From: Bradyrhizobiaceae bacterium
Lineage (GTDB): Bacteria > Pseudomonadota > Alphaproteobacteria > Rhizobiales > Xanthobacteraceae
DNA length: 64,000 nucleotides
Reading direction: 5' to 3'
Assembly (NCBI GenBank): GCA_947481635.1
Contig: CANKHJ010000002.1
Location: forward strand, 1 to 64,000
The notes under the pieces were generated by a model. It was given only the letters and a program-made list of their open reading frames with translations, did no database searches and was not told the origin of the DNA. Both the position numbers and the translations under genes were made by a program. Below, in pieces: positions 1-9,050 of this stretch; within the stretch, counting starts at the first letter, position 1, and every line of letters starts with the position of its first letter.

Positions 1-114
1 CCGGGCGGCGCCGCGGCTCCGACCGGCGGACAACCGCCGCTGGTCAATTAAAGGCTGCGCGGGCTCGACGATCTGCGCGGCCAGCGCCGCGAACAGCAGC
101 AAGGCAACCGGACT

Positions 115-948
115 GTGATCCAGGAGCCGGGCCGCATCATCATCCAGGAGGGCGGACGCAATATCGTGCGCTCCAACGAGGCCGATCGCTTCCGCGTCGG
201 CATCGCGCCGCAGAACGTGCGCACCGAACGGCGCGGCCGCGACACCCAGACCGTCGTGTTGCGTCCGGGTGGCGAGCAGATCATCACCGTGGTCGGGGAA
301 GATGGCCGGCTGATCCGCCGCTCACGTCGTGGTGCGAATGGCCGCGAGGTCGTCATCATCGACAACCGCGCGCGCGGGCCGCGTGGCGCCAGCTTCTTCG
401 TCCGGCTGCCGCCACCGATGATCCGCATCCCGCGCGAACGCTACATCTACGAGATCGACGATCGCGGGCCGCCGGAGGAAATCTACCAGGTGCTGATGGC
501 GCCTCCGATCGAGCGTCTGCCGCGTGCCTATTCGCTCGACGAAATCCGCCAGAGCCCTGACGTGCGCGCCCGCATGCAGCGGGTCGATCTCAATACCATC
601 GCGTTCCCGACGGGATCGTGGGAGATCGCGCCCGACCAAGTGCAGCAGCTCGCGGGTATCGCCGATTCGATCCTGCGCGCGGTGCAGCAGAACCCGAACG
701 AGGTGTTCCTGATTGAAGGACACACCGACGCGGTCGGCTCGGACGTCGACAACCTGTCGCTGTCGGACCGTCGCGCGGAGTCGGTCGCGCTTGCGCTCAC
801 CGATCAGTTCCGGGTGCCGCCCGAGAACCTGACGACGCAGGGCTATGGCGAGGAGCAGTTGAAGGAACAGACCGACGGCCCGAGCGCCATCAATCGGCGC
901 GTCACCGTGCTGCGCGTCACCCCACTACTGAGCGGCGCGGCCCAGTAA
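115..948 (+). CDS. OmpA-family outer membrane protein, C-terminal part
   Basis: The C-terminal half is an OmpA-like peptidoglycan-binding domain: a FPTGSWEI strand, then EGHTDAVG and NLSLSDRRAESV, whose Asp and Arg are the usual diaminopimelate-binding residues. The N-terminal part is the Arg-rich linker typical of rhizobial OmpA/MotB-like proteins and would lie in the periplasm. The GTG at 115 is only the first available start. The same frame reads on upstream as a plausible protein segment (RLRGLDDLRGQRRE from 52), and before that as a Pro/Ala/Gly/Gln-rich stretch from base 1, broken by TAA at 49-51. The true gene therefore probably begins outside the window, and this reading is partial or interrupted. 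Family assignment is secure; the start is not. Confidence 0.75.
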   Translation: MIQEPGRIIIQEGGRNIVRSNEADRFRVGIAPQNVRTERRGRDTQTVVLRPGGEQIITVVGEDGRLIRRSRRGANGREVVIIDNRARGPRGASFFVRLPPPMIRIPRERYIYEIDDRGPPEEIYQVLMAPPIERLPRAYSLDEIRQSPDVRARMQRVDLNTIAFPTGSWEIAPDQVQQLAGIADSILRAVQQNPNEVFLIEGHTDAVGSDVDNLSLSDRRAESVALALTDQFRVPPENLTTQGYGEEQLKEQTDGPSAINRRVTVLRVTPLLSGAAQ

Positions 949-970
949 ACACGCGCCAAAACACAAACGA

Positions 971-1000
971 AAATGGCCGGGATGAAAGTCCCGGCCATTT
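971..1000. terminator. Shared terminator hairpin between OmpA-like gene and argG
   Basis: A perfect 12-bp inverted repeat (AAATGGCCGGGA / TCCCGGCCATTT) with a 6-nt loop, A-rich on the left and followed by CTATTT on the right. It lies 22 bases after the OmpA-like stop and 30 bases after the argG stop on the other strand, so it could serve both convergent transcripts. Confidence 0.8.
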
Positions 1001-1030
1001 CTATTTCCACCCAGACGAAAGCGAGCCGCG

Positions 1031-2263
1031 CTACAGCCCCAGCTTCTTCTTCCGTTGCCCGAGCGTGCGCAGACGCAGTGCGTTGAGCTTGATGAAGCCG
1101 GCGGCGTCGCGGTGATCATAGGCTACCGCGCCTTCCTCGAAGGTCACGAGGTCCTGATCATACAGCGAGTACGGGCTCTCACGCCCGATCATGATGACGC
1201 TGCCCTTGTAGAGCTTGAGCCGCACCCGGCCGGTGACGAATTGCTGGCTCTTGTCGATCGCGGCCTGGAGCATTTCGCGCTCCGGCGTGAACCAGAAGCC
1301 GTTATAGATCAGCTCGGCGTATTTCGGCATCAGCTCGTCCTTGAGATGCGCCGCGCCGCGATCCAGCGTGATCGACTCGATGCCGCGATGCGCCGCAAGC
1401 AGGATGGTGCCGCCCGGCGTCTCATACATGCCGCGTGATTTCATGCCGACGAAGCGGTTCTCGACCAGGTCGAGCCGGCCGATGCCATTCACTTTGCCCA
1501 GCGCGTTGAGCTTGGTGAGCAACGTCGCCGGCGACATTTTCACGCCGTCGATCGCGGTCGCATCGCCCTGCTCGAAATCCACGCTGATCACAGTCGGCTG
1601 ATCCGGCGCGGTCATCGGATCGTCGGTGCGCGAATAAACGTAGTCCGGCACTTCCTGGGCCGGATCTTCCAGCACCTTTCCTTCCGAGGAAGCGTGCAGC
1701 AGATTCGCGTCGACCGAGAACGGCGCTTCGCCGCGCTTATCCTTGGCGATCGGAATCTGGTTCCGCTCGGCAAAAGCGAGAAGCTGCTCGCGCGACCGCA
1801 TCTCCCACTCGCGCCACGGCGCGATCACGGTCACGTCGGGCTTGAGCGCATAATAGGTGAGCTCGAAACGCACCTGATCGTTGCCCTTGCCGGTGGCGCC
1901 GTGACAGACCGCGTCGGCGCCGACCCGCTCCGCGATCTCGATCTGCTTCTTACCGATCAGCGGGCGCGCGATCGAGGTGCCGAGCAGATACTGCCCCTCA
2001 TAGACCGTGTTGGCGCGGAACATCGGGAACACGTAGTCGCGCACGAATTCCTCGCGCAGATCCTCGATGAAGATGTTTTCCGGCTTGATGCCGAGCAGCA
2101 GCGCCTTGGAGCGCGCCGGCTCCAGTTCCTCGCCCTGGCCGAGATCGGCGGTGAAGGTGACGACCTCACAGCGATAGGTGGTCTGCAGCCACTTCAGGAT
2201 GATCGAGGTATCGAGGCCGCCGGAATAGGCGAGCACGACTTTCTTGACGGACTTCTGGGACAT
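1031..2263 (-). CDS. argG: Argininosuccinate synthase
   Basis: Joins citrulline and aspartate at the cost of ATP to give argininosuccinate, the penultimate step of cytoplasmic arginine synthesis. The protein is 410 aa, the normal length for the family. The N-type ATP pyrophosphatase P-loop AYSGGLDTS is at residues 12-20. The family blocks [14 protein letters not shown] and YETPGGTIL follow, and the basic tail QRKKKLGL ends the protein. The frame stays open far upstream, but ATG at 2261-2263 is chosen because the family always begins a few residues before the P-loop. A candidate promoter lies about 35 bases upstream. Confidence 0.97.
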   Translation of the reverse strand: MSQKSVKKVVLAYSGGLDTSIILKWLQTTYRCEVVTFTADLGQGEELEPARSKALLLGIKPENIFIEDLREEFVRDYVFPMFRANTVYEGQYLLGTSIARPLIGKKQIEIAERVGADAVCHGATGKGNDQVRFELTYYALKPDVTVIAPWREWEMRSREQLLAFAERNQIPIAKDKRGEAPFSVDANLLHASSEGKVLEDPAQEVPDYVYSRTDDPMTAPDQPTVISVDFEQGDATAIDGVKMSPATLLTKLNALGKVNGIGRLDLVENRFVGMKSRGMYETPGGTILLAAHRGIESITLDRGAAHLKDELMPKYAELIYNGFWFTPEREMLQAAIDKSQQFVTGRVRLKLYKGSVIMIGRESPYSLYDQDLVTFEEGAVAYDHRDAAGFIKLNALRLRTLGQRKKKLGL

Positions 2264-2567
2264 CGTCGGCCTTGTCTGGAGAGGGCTGCTGACCGCCGTT
2301 ATAGGCACCGGGAACCGGTGTGCAAGCAGGCCCGGTCGCCGCGGGGCAGTCAGACCTTGCTCCGGCCGGTGCCGTTCACTGCGGCAGACCGCCTGACGGG
2401 CCGAATGGTCGACTCCGCCGCATCGACTCCCATCCGGACAAGGCGCAAGGTCACGGCGACCGAAACGCCCGCGCAAAGCGGCCGGCCCTCCACCCCAACT
2501 TTCGACCGGAATCCGTTCGGGTGTCCGTTGCCCTCGCGCCGACGCATGTCGGTCGAAAGGAAAATTC
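2264..2567. other. Divergent intergenic region, argG / small membrane protein
   Basis: About 300 bp with no credible gene. It holds the argG promoter candidate and, just before the ribosome-binding site of the plus-strand gene, a short dyad CCGAC-GCAT-GTCGG at 2539-2552. Nothing else was recognised. Confidence 0.5.
2298..2325 (-). promoter_or_regulatory. Candidate argG promoter with dyad in the spacer
   Basis: On the minus strand, TTGCAC (2320-2325) and TATAAC (2298-2303, 5 of 6 match to the -10 consensus) are 16 nt apart. A perfect dyad CACCGG-GAA-CCGGTG (2306-2320) fills the spacer. Transcription would start near 2290, about 27 nt before the argG ATG. The assignment rests on sequence inspection only. 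Confidence 0.4.
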
Positions 2568-2930
2568 GTGAAATTACCCGCAATTCTACAGGGCGAATCG
2601 GTGACGCGCCTGCTCCAGGGCGCCGCCGGCGGCGCACTGATCGCCATCGTGGTCGGTTTCAACTGGGGCGGATGGACGCTCGGCAGCACCGTCGACAAGA
2701 AGATGGTCGAAGCCGAGCAGAAGGCCATCGTGCGCGTCTTGGCGCCGATCTGCGTCGACAAGTTCCAGCAATCCGTCGACGCCAAGCCCAATCTTGAAGC
2801 CCTCGTCAAAGCCGATTCCTGGCGCCGCAACGAGATGGTCGAAAAGGCCGGCTGGACCAAGTTTCCCGGTTCGGAGCCCGACCGGCGCGTGGCCGAAGCT
2901 TGTGTGAATCTGCTGAGCCCGTCGAAGTAA
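2568..2930 (+). CDS. Conserved hypothetical protein with one N-terminal membrane segment
   Basis: A 120-aa protein. Residues about 14-38 ([20 protein letters not shown]) form a glycine-rich hydrophobic segment that would anchor it in the inner membrane. The remainder is soluble, with two Cys residues and no motif I recognise. The start is GTG at 2568, supported by GAAAGGA seven bases upstream. It stands alone, divergent from argG. The function is unknown, though the coding character is clear. Confidence 0.75.
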   Translation: MKLPAILQGESVTRLLQGAAGGALIAIVVGFNWGGWTLGSTVDKKMVEAEQKAIVRVLAPICVDKFQQSVDAKPNLEALVKADSWRRNEMVEKAGWTKFPGSEPDRRVAEACVNLLSPSK

Positions 2931-3133
2931 AGCTACGCATCAAGCCGGACGCGGCGGCTTCAGAGGCTGCCCGCGCCGGGTTCACCCGGCCCCACACGCT
3001 GCGTCGACACGGCGGGCAGGTTTGATATAGATCGCATTAGAAAATCCGCTGGCGCGGGGGGTGCGCGGCGGGTCATTCGAATCGCGCCGCCAAGCCGGGG
3101 CGCGACAACAAAGTAACCGAGTGAACGCGCCCC

Positions 3134-4309
3134 TTGAGTGAAGACCATTCCGCCGACATCGCCGCGATTTCACGGATCGCAGCGGTTCCCACCATCCTCG
3201 AAGTCGTCTGCCGCACCACCGGCATGGGCTTCGCCGCGGTCGCGCGCGTCACCGAGGATCGCTGGATCGCCTGTTCGGTGAAGGATGACATCGCTTTCGG
3301 CCTCAAGCCGGGCGGCGAGCTGAAGATCGAAACCACGATCTGCAACGAGATCCGCTCCAGCCGGGAGCCGGTGATCATCGACCATGTCGCCGAGGACGCG
3401 GCATTCTGCAGCCATCACACGCCGGCGATGTATGGCTTCCAGAGCTACATCTCGATGCCGATCATCCTGCCGAACGGCGATTTCTTCGGCACGCTCTGCG
3501 CTATCGATCCGCGACCGGCAGCTCTTAAAAATCCGGCGACCATCGGCATGTTCAAGCTGTTCGCCGAATTGATTGCATTCCACCTCGACGCGCATCAGCG
3601 GATCGCCGCAAGCGAAGCGACGCTGCTGGGCGAACGCGAGGTCTCCGAGTTGCGCGAGCAATTCATCGCGGTGCTCGGCCACGACCTGCGCAACCCGCTG
3701 GCGTCCGTGGATGCAGGCGCGCGGCTGCTGCTGAAACGTCAACTGGACGACAAGTCGCGCGAGATGATCGGCATGATGCAGATGAGCATCACGCGCATGG
3801 CGCGGCTGATCGACAATGTGCTCGACTTAGCGCGCGGACGCCTGGGCGGCGGGCTGCTGCTGCGCCGCCGCCCCGAAGAGCCGCTGACGCCGGTGCTGGA
3901 ACACGTGATCGCCGAACTACGCTCAGCTAATCCCGATCGCATTTTCGAAACTAAGCTCACGATCAACGCGCCGATCGCCAGCGACCCAATCCGCATCGGA
4001 CAGATGCTGTCGAATCTCCTGGCCAACGCCGTGAGCCATGGCGCGGAAGGCCAGCCGATCCGCGTCGATGCGACGACCTTGGACGGAGTGTTCACCTTAT
4101 CGGTCGCGAATGCCGGCGACCCAATCCCTGCGGCAACGCGCGAACGACTATTCCAACCATTCTTTCGCGCGTCGGCGCGGCCGCATCAGGAAGGGCTGGG
4201 CCTCGGTCTATTCATTTCGAACGAGATCGCACGCGCTCATGGCGGAACGCTGGATGTTTCGTCCACCGCTGACGAGACACGCTTCACCTTCCGCATGCCC
4301 CTGGCGTAG
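3134..4309 (+). CDS. Soluble GAF-domain sensor histidine kinase
   Basis: A 391-aa cytoplasmic kinase with no membrane segment. An N-terminal GAF domain (about 16-155) ends in the typical SMPIILPNGDFFGTLCAID strand. The HisKA H-box is GHDLRNPL with the phospho-acceptor His at 183. The catalytic domain has its N-box at QMLSNLLANAVSHG (290-303), G1 at NAGDP (326-330), F-box LFQPFF and G2 GLGLGL (354-359). The start appears to be TTG at 3134, because no ATG precedes the GAF domain. No response regulator is adjacent. The signal sensed is unknown. The gene is convergent with the PAP2 gene, with a 7-bp gap. Confidence 0.9.
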   Translation: MSEDHSADIAAISRIAAVPTILEVVCRTTGMGFAAVARVTEDRWIACSVKDDIAFGLKPGGELKIETTICNEIRSSREPVIIDHVAEDAAFCSHHTPAMYGFQSYISMPIILPNGDFFGTLCAIDPRPAALKNPATIGMFKLFAELIAFHLDAHQRIAASEATLLGEREVSELREQFIAVLGHDLRNPLASVDAGARLLLKRQLDDKSREMIGMMQMSITRMARLIDNVLDLARGRLGGGLLLRRRPEEPLTPVLEHVIAELRSANPDRIFETKLTINAPIASDPIRIGQMLSNLLANAVSHGAEGQPIRVDATTLDGVFTLSVANAGDPIPAATRERLFQPFFRASARPHQEGLGLGLFISNEIARAHGGTLDVSSTADETRFTFRMPLA

Positions 4310-4316
4310 CTGCGGC

Positions 4317-5087
4317 CTATGATGGCTTGCGTTCGCCACGGCTGAATAAACGGCCGGTCACATCACGGAGCCATCGGGCGACGCGCTCGACCGCGCGCTC
4401 GACGCCGTCATCGGTGATGCGCGTGCGCGGCCAACGGAAGATCAGGCCATGCGCGGTCCAGACGATCAGGAACGTGAACACGCCGGCAAACACGCAATCG
4501 GAAAAGAAATGGCCGCCGGCGGCCATGCGCATCACGCTCACCACGCTGCCAAACACCAACGCCGCACCATAGGCGGGCACTCGCCATGGCGGCGGCGCGA
4601 GCGCGGCCGGCGCCAACGTCCAGAATGCGCCTGCTGGCTCGCCGCCGATGAAGGAGCAATTGGTCGGACAGACGCCGCGCGGGTCCCACCAGGCGACGAA
4701 GGGATCGGTGCCCTTGAACTCGGTGACGTCGATTGGACGCGGACGGCCCCAATGCTCCTTGAGCAGGCCGTTGGCGACGACGCCCGGCGCGAGCAGGATG
4801 GTGACCAGGAGAAACAGCACCGCGCGGCCCGAGACCAGCATCGGCCGGTCCGGACGAATGAGCTTCACCACCAGCGCAATGCCGGCCGGGAGCACCAGCA
4901 GCGCGATCATCCACGCCGAGAGGTCGCGCCACACCACCATCCAGCGCTGCCACGCGAAATGAAAGCCTTGCAGCTCCGGATAGTAGAAAATCCGCGCGAT
5001 CGCGAGATCGAGCCGCGACCAGACGCCGAACACGACGCCGACGACGACGGCAATGGCGAGCGCGATCAGGAGGCCGGTACGGGTCAT
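4317..5087 (-). CDS. PAP2-superfamily membrane phosphatase
   Basis: A 256-aa integral membrane protein of about six segments, related to lipid phosphatases such as the undecaprenyl-pyrophosphate and lipid A phosphatases. Motif 1 is KEHWGRPRP and motif 3 is the RMAAGGHFFSD stretch with its His and Asp. The middle motif, normally PSGH, reads GGEPAGAFW, so its histidine position is glutamate. ATG at 5085-5087 is chosen because the first membrane helix (LLIALAIAVVVGVVFG) starts four residues later. The substrate cannot be told from sequence. It lies downstream of a second membrane protein gene on the same strand. Confidence 0.8.
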   Translation of the reverse strand: MTRTGLLIALAIAVVVGVVFGVWSRLDLAIARIFYYPELQGFHFAWQRWMVVWRDLSAWMIALLVLPAGIALVVKLIRPDRPMLVSGRAVLFLLVTILLAPGVVANGLLKEHWGRPRPIDVTEFKGTDPFVAWWDPRGVCPTNCSFIGGEPAGAFWTLAPAALAPPPWRVPAYGAALVFGSVVSVMRMAAGGHFFSDCVFAGVFTFLIVWTAHGLIFRWPRTRITDDGVERAVERVARWLRDVTGRLFSRGERKPS

Positions 5088-5125
5088 GCCGGGATCGTCT
5101 AACCCACGCGGCGGGTCTTGGAAAG

Positions 5126-5593
5126 CTAGCGGAATTGCGGCTGTGGCGGCGCGCGGTTGGCGCCGGCACCGCGCCCCGCGATCAGCCAATAGACGAGCCC
5201 GGCAGCGGCGCCTGCCACGACGATGAAGCGCGGATCGCCATAGATCGGATAGGCATCGTTGAGGCGCGGCGCGGCATACCAGCCGATCCAGGCCGACAAC
5301 ATTCCATTCGAGACGTGAAACATCCAGGAGCGGATCGAGAACGCCTCGGCGATCAGCACGCCGATGGCGGCCGGCAGCAGGATCAGCACACCTGAACTCA
5401 CCAGCAGAAAGAAGATCACCGGCGCGAACGCCACCGCGGCAAAGAACTGGTCCTGCGTCAGGTCGGGCGCGTCGAGCGCGCGCGAGAACACATTCCAGTG
5501 CGCCAGCACCAGGACGATCACCGATGCGCAGATCGCGAATAATGCACCGAGCGGCACGACCACCAGACGGAGGATGAAGCGGCCGAGAGTCAT
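5126..5593 (-). CDS. Small four-helix membrane protein, function unknown
   Basis: A 155-aa protein with four hydrophobic segments (about residues 5-31, 49-65, 66-85 and 123-142) and a short Pro/Gln tail. It lies 13 bases after rlmN on the same strand and 38 bases before the PAP2 gene start, so the three may be cotranscribed. No domain was recognised. Confidence 0.8.
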   Translation of the reverse strand: MTLGRFILRLVVVPLGALFAICASVIVLVLAHWNVFSRALDAPDLTQDQFFAAVAFAPVIFFLLVSSGVLILLPAAIGVLIAEAFSIRSWMFHVSNGMLSAWIGWYAAPRLNDAYPIYGDPRFIVVAGAAAGLVYWLIAGRGAGANRAPPQPQFR

Positions 5594-5606
5594 GAGGTCG
5601 ACCGCA

Positions 5607-6848
5607 TCATTCGTCGTCGTCGGTCATCGCCATGGCGCGCAACGCGATGCGCTCGCGCGCGGATAGCTTTTCGGTCGCGCTCTTGAGCTGGCCGCAGGCG
5701 GCGAGGATGTCGCGGCCGCGCGGCGTGCGAACCGGCGAGGCATAGCCGGCGTTGAACACGACCTCAGAGAATTTCTCGATCTGGTCCCAGTCCGAACATT
5801 CGTATTTGGTGCCGGGCCAAGGATTGAACGGGATCAGATTGATCTTGGCCGGAATCCCCTTCAGTAGGCGTACCAGCGCCTTTGCGTCGGCGATCGAATC
5901 GTTGACGCCCTTGAGCATCACGTATTCGAACGTGATGCGGCGCGCATTCGACGCGCCGGGATAATTGCGGCAGGCCTCGAGCAATTGGGCGATTGGATAT
6001 TTGCGGTTGAGCGGCACCAGCTCATTGCGCAATTCATCGCGCACCGCATGCAGCGAGATCGCGAGCATCACGCCGATCTCGGCGCCGGCCCGCTCGATCA
6101 TCGGCACCACACCCGAGGTGGACAGCGTGATGCGGCGGCGCGAAATGCCGATGCCGTCGCCATCCTGCACGATCAACAACGCGTCGCGCACCGCATCGAG
6201 ATTATAGAGCGGCTCGCCCATGCCCATCATGACGATGTTGGTGACGGCGCGGTCGCCATCGGGGACGACGCCGTCGGTCGGCTTCACCCCGCCCGGCCAA
6301 TCGCCCAGCCTGTCGCGCGCCACCATCACCTGCCCGACAATTTCGCCGGCGGTGAGATTGCGCACCAGGCGCTGCGTGCCGGTGTGGCAGAACGAGCAGG
6401 TGAGCGTGCAGCCGACCTGGCTCGACACGCATAATGTCGCGCGTGACGTATCGGGGATGTAGACGCACTCGACCTCGTGCGGACGTTCGCCGGGATTTTC
6501 GCTCGGGAGGCGCAGCAGCCATTTGCGCGTGCCGTCGGCCGAGACCTGCTCGGCGACCACTTCCGGCCGCGCCAGCGTGAAGCTTTGTTCGAGCACCACG
6601 CGCAGCTCTTTCGACACGCTGGTCATGTCGTCGAAATTCTGCGTGCCGCGCACATAGAGCCAGTGCCAGAGCTGCTGCACGCGCATGCGGCGCTGTTTCT
6701 CGGGCACGCCGATGGTGCCAAGCGCGTCAGCGAGCTCGGCGCGTGTCATGCCGACCAGCGAAGGTTTCGCTGGGGCGACATAAAGCTCCAGCGGCGTCTT
6801 CTCGACGAAGCCGGGCTGCACGTCGGCGGTCAGCAATTCGACGGTCAT
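5607..6848 (-). CDS. rlmN: 23S rRNA (A2503-C2)/tRNA (A37-C2) methyltransferase
   Basis: A radical-SAM methylase that modifies A2503 of 23S rRNA and A37 of some tRNAs, 413 aa long. The [4Fe-4S] motif is CTLTCSFC. It is followed by [23 protein letters not shown] (the SAM-binding GEP), ISLHA and PFNPWPG. The second catalytic Cys is in [12 protein letters not shown]. Its ATG (6846-6848) overlaps the stop of the upstream DUF72 gene by 4 bp (ATGA), which suggests translational coupling and also fixes the start. Confidence 0.96.
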   Translation of the reverse strand: MTVELLTADVQPGFVEKTPLELYVAPAKPSLVGMTRAELADALGTIGVPEKQRRMRVQQLWHWLYVRGTQNFDDMTSVSKELRVVLEQSFTLARPEVVAEQVSADGTRKWLLRLPSENPGERPHEVECVYIPDTSRATLCVSSQVGCTLTCSFCHTGTQRLVRNLTAGEIVGQVMVARDRLGDWPGGVKPTDGVVPDGDRAVTNIVMMGMGEPLYNLDAVRDALLIVQDGDGIGISRRRITLSTSGVVPMIERAGAEIGVMLAISLHAVRDELRNELVPLNRKYPIAQLLEACRNYPGASNARRITFEYVMLKGVNDSIADAKALVRLLKGIPAKINLIPFNPWPGTKYECSDWDQIEKFSEVVFNAGYASPVRTPRGRDILAACGQLKSATEKLSARERIALRAMAMTDDDE

Positions 6849-7636
6849 TTGTCCTTCAGTATCTCCAGCATCGCCATCGCGGCGGCGGGATTGCGCACCT
6901 TGGCGCCGGAAATCATGAACACGAAGACGTCGCGCTTCTGCTTCACCGGAGACTTGCCGGCGACGCGCGGAACATCGTCCGGCTCGTCGCCTCTTTCCCA
7001 GATGCGCGCCCAATCCACAACCGCGGAAAGCGCGGCTGGCGGGTAGCCGGCCGGCACGTCGTCTTTGGTGTTCTGCAGCCGCAGATATAGGAAGTCTGCG
7101 GTCGCGTCGCCAATCGCCGGATATTCCTCGGATTCGGCGAACACGATCGCCACGCCATGCGCGCGCGCCAGATCGATGAATTCCGGCACGCAGAAGCTCG
7201 GATGACGCGCCTCGATCACATGGCGCAGCACCCGCCCCTCATGCTCACGCGGCATCAGCTTGAGAAAGGCCGCGATATCGGCCGGATCGAATTTCTTGGT
7301 CCCGGCAAGCTGCCAGAGGATCGGCCCAAGCTTCGGACCCAGTTCGCCGACGCCGCTGTTGAAGAAATGCTTGATCGAGTCGCCGGCCTCGGCCAGCACG
7401 CGGCGGTTCACCGCGAAGCGCGGCGCCTTGAGCGAGAACATGAAATCATCCGGCGTCTCGTCATGCCATTTGCGGAAGCTGGCCGGCTTCATGGTGCCGT
7501 AGAAAGTGCCATTGACCTCGATCGCGGTCACGGCGCGGCTGGCATGGGAGAGCTCGCGCGCTTGCGGCAGCTTCTCCGGATAGAACACGCCGCGCCAGGG
7601 CTCGTAAGTCCAGCCGCCGATGCCGACGCGGATCAT
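6845..7636 (-). CDS. DUF72-family protein (YecE-like)
   Basis: A 263-aa TIM-barrel-type protein of the DUF72/YecE family. It begins with the diagnostic [19 protein letters not shown] and continues with INGTFYG-type (here [11 protein letters not shown]) and FSLKAPRF blocks. The biochemical role of the family is not settled. ATG at 7634-7636 is the family start. The stop overlaps the rlmN start by 4 bp. A 22-bp perfect palindrome lies 32 bp upstream of the start. Confidence 0.9.
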   Translation of the reverse strand: MIRVGIGGWTYEPWRGVFYPEKLPQARELSHASRAVTAIEVNGTFYGTMKPASFRKWHDETPDDFMFSLKAPRFAVNRRVLAEAGDSIKHFFNSGVGELGPKLGPILWQLAGTKKFDPADIAAFLKLMPREHEGRVLRHVIEARHPSFCVPEFIDLARAHGVAIVFAESEEYPAIGDATADFLYLRLQNTKDDVPAGYPPAALSAVVDWARIWERGDEPDDVPRVAGKSPVKQKRDVFVFMISGAKVRNPAAAMAMLEILKDK

Positions 7637-7667
7637 GGTGGTAACTCCGTATGACAAACGCGGGCAT

Positions 7668-7689
7668 TTCCGGGCGCGCGCGCCCGGAA
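7668..7689. repeat. Perfect 22-bp GC-rich palindrome
   Basis: An uninterrupted self-complementary sequence with half-site TTCCGGGCGCG. It sits 38 bases after the stop of the IalB-family gene and 32 bases before the DUF72 start, both on the minus strand. It could act as a terminator hairpin without a U-run, or be a relic of a repetitive palindrome: the nearby CCGGAATGACG end resembles the repeat at 42409-42513. Confidence 0.6.
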
Positions 7690-7726
7690 CCCATCGTGCG
7701 GGACGCACCGGAATGACGAAGCTAGA

Positions 7727-8491
7727 CTATTTGCACTCTTCGCCGGCGCGGTCGAGCGCCTGGGGCAGGCCCTTCAGCGAGAAGGTGTCGGCGCTCTTGG
7801 TGCCGCGGCCGGATTCGCCCTTCACGACCACGTCGTTGCCCTTGCGCATGGCGTCGAGCATCTTGCCTTCGTCGGCCACGTTCTTGATCCAGGCGCCGTC
7901 ATTCTGCGTGTACATCGCATAGGCGCTGCTGCCGATCTCGGCCATCGCCTCGGATGACGGCTTGAACGGATAACCGATGATCACCGATACCTCGGCGCGC
8001 ACATTCTCGCTCGGGCGGCTGGCGACAAAGAAGAAGGCCGGGTCGCGGGCGCGCCCAGTCGGCGTGGTCTGCGAGGATTTCGCCTTGGCCAGCGCGAAAC
8101 AAAGCTTTTTGCCGTTGGGCGTAGCCGTGTAGGCGCCCCAATCGCCGAACTGGCCGAGCAAGGTCGGCTGGACGACTTCGGCCGGCGGGGCCGCCTTGGC
8201 CGGAGCTGCGGCGGTTTTCGGAGCCGCCTTGGCGGGCGCCGGCCCTTTGGCGCTGGCGGGAGCGGCTTTTGCCGGAGCGGCGGCCCTTTCAGGTGCAGCC
8301 TTTTCAGGTGCAGCCTTGGCCGGCGCGGGGGCCGCGGCCTTAGCCGAGGCTGGCGCGGCAGCCTTGGGCGCCGTTTTGGCCTTTTCAGCTGGTGCGGTCT
8401 GGGCGCCCGCGGCGACCACAAAACCAAGCGATCCCATGATCAGGGCGAAAGCGGCAATTCGAGAGAATGGCGCGAGGCTCATTACGCTCAT
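7727..8491 (-). CDS. IalB-family secreted protein with Ala/Lys/Pro linker
   Basis: A 254-aa exported protein. It has an N-terminal signal peptide (about 1-31, ending VVAAGAQ) and then roughly 75 residues of Ala/Lys/Pro repeats (AAPAKAAP-like units). The C-terminal domain is of the invasion-associated locus B family, starting near FGDWGAYT and containing KLCFALAKAK and a conserved Cys at the penultimate position (GEECK). IalB-like proteins are periplasmic or outer-membrane associated, with a poorly known function. ATG at 8489-8491 is used; an ATG three codons later is equally possible. Confidence 0.8.
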   Translation of the reverse strand: MSVMSLAPFSRIAAFALIMGSLGFVVAAGAQTAPAEKAKTAPKAAAPASAKAAAPAPAKAAPEKAAPERAAAPAKAAPASAKGPAPAKAAPKTAAAPAKAAPPAEVVQPTLLGQFGDWGAYTATPNGKKLCFALAKAKSSQTTPTGRARDPAFFFVASRPSENVRAEVSVIIGYPFKPSSEAMAEIGSSAYAMYTQNDGAWIKNVADEGKMLDAMRKGNDVVVKGESGRGTKSADTFSLKGLPQALDRAGEECK

Positions 8492-8609
8492 CCGTTACTG
8501 ACAGGACAGGGACCGACGGAATCTCCCCACCGGAGACCATCATGGTTAGCGCTGAATAATTGAGAAAATCGGGCAATGTGAAGGCGGTGAACGGCCCCTC
8601 CGGCCATGG

Positions 8610-8981
8610 TCACGGTTGCGGCGGGCTATTTTCCGCCGAACCGCCAAATGCCTGCCGCGCCGCCGCGCGATGCTTGGGCAGGATGTGCGAGGAGACCAGC
8701 TTGATCGCGCCGATCAGCACCGCCGCGTCGTCGGTATAACCGAGCCCGACCACGACATCCGGGATGGCGTCGAACGGCAGTACGAAATAGGCGAGTGCAC
8801 CAATCAGCCCGGCGCGCACATGCGTCGGCGTCTCGCGGTCGAACGCACAATAATAGGCGGCAGCGAGGTCCTCGGCGAAAGGCAGCCGCGTGGCGACCCG
8901 CGCCGCCTTGCGCCAGAAGCCGCGGCGGACCTCCGCTTCGTTGCGCGCGGCGTGCTCCCAGGATGTCGAATGCTCAGACAT
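8610..8981 (-). CDS. YkvA/DUF1232 membrane protein
   Basis: A 123-aa protein with the DUF1232 signature around LIGALAYFVLPFDAIPDVVVGLGYTDDAAVL (about residues 60-90), a hydrophobic hairpin near LPxDxIPD. The family role is unknown. ATG at 8979-8981 is chosen over a further in-frame start at 9026 because GGGAGAAG sits just upstream of it. Confidence 0.88.
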   Translation of the reverse strand: MSEHSTSWEHAARNEAEVRRGFWRKAARVATRLPFAEDLAAAYYCAFDRETPTHVRAGLIGALAYFVLPFDAIPDVVVGLGYTDDAAVLIGAIKLVSSHILPKHRAAARQAFGGSAENSPPQP

Positions 8982-9050
8982 GGCTTCTCCCTCGGGCGTT
9001 AGATGGGAGCCGAAAATGGCGGACACAAGACGGGCGCGTGTGCCCCAGAG

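Noticed and set aside
2264-2860. N-terminal extension of argG by about 200 residues
   Set aside because: The extension is composition noise. The family start and the likely promoter both lie at or just upstream of 2263.
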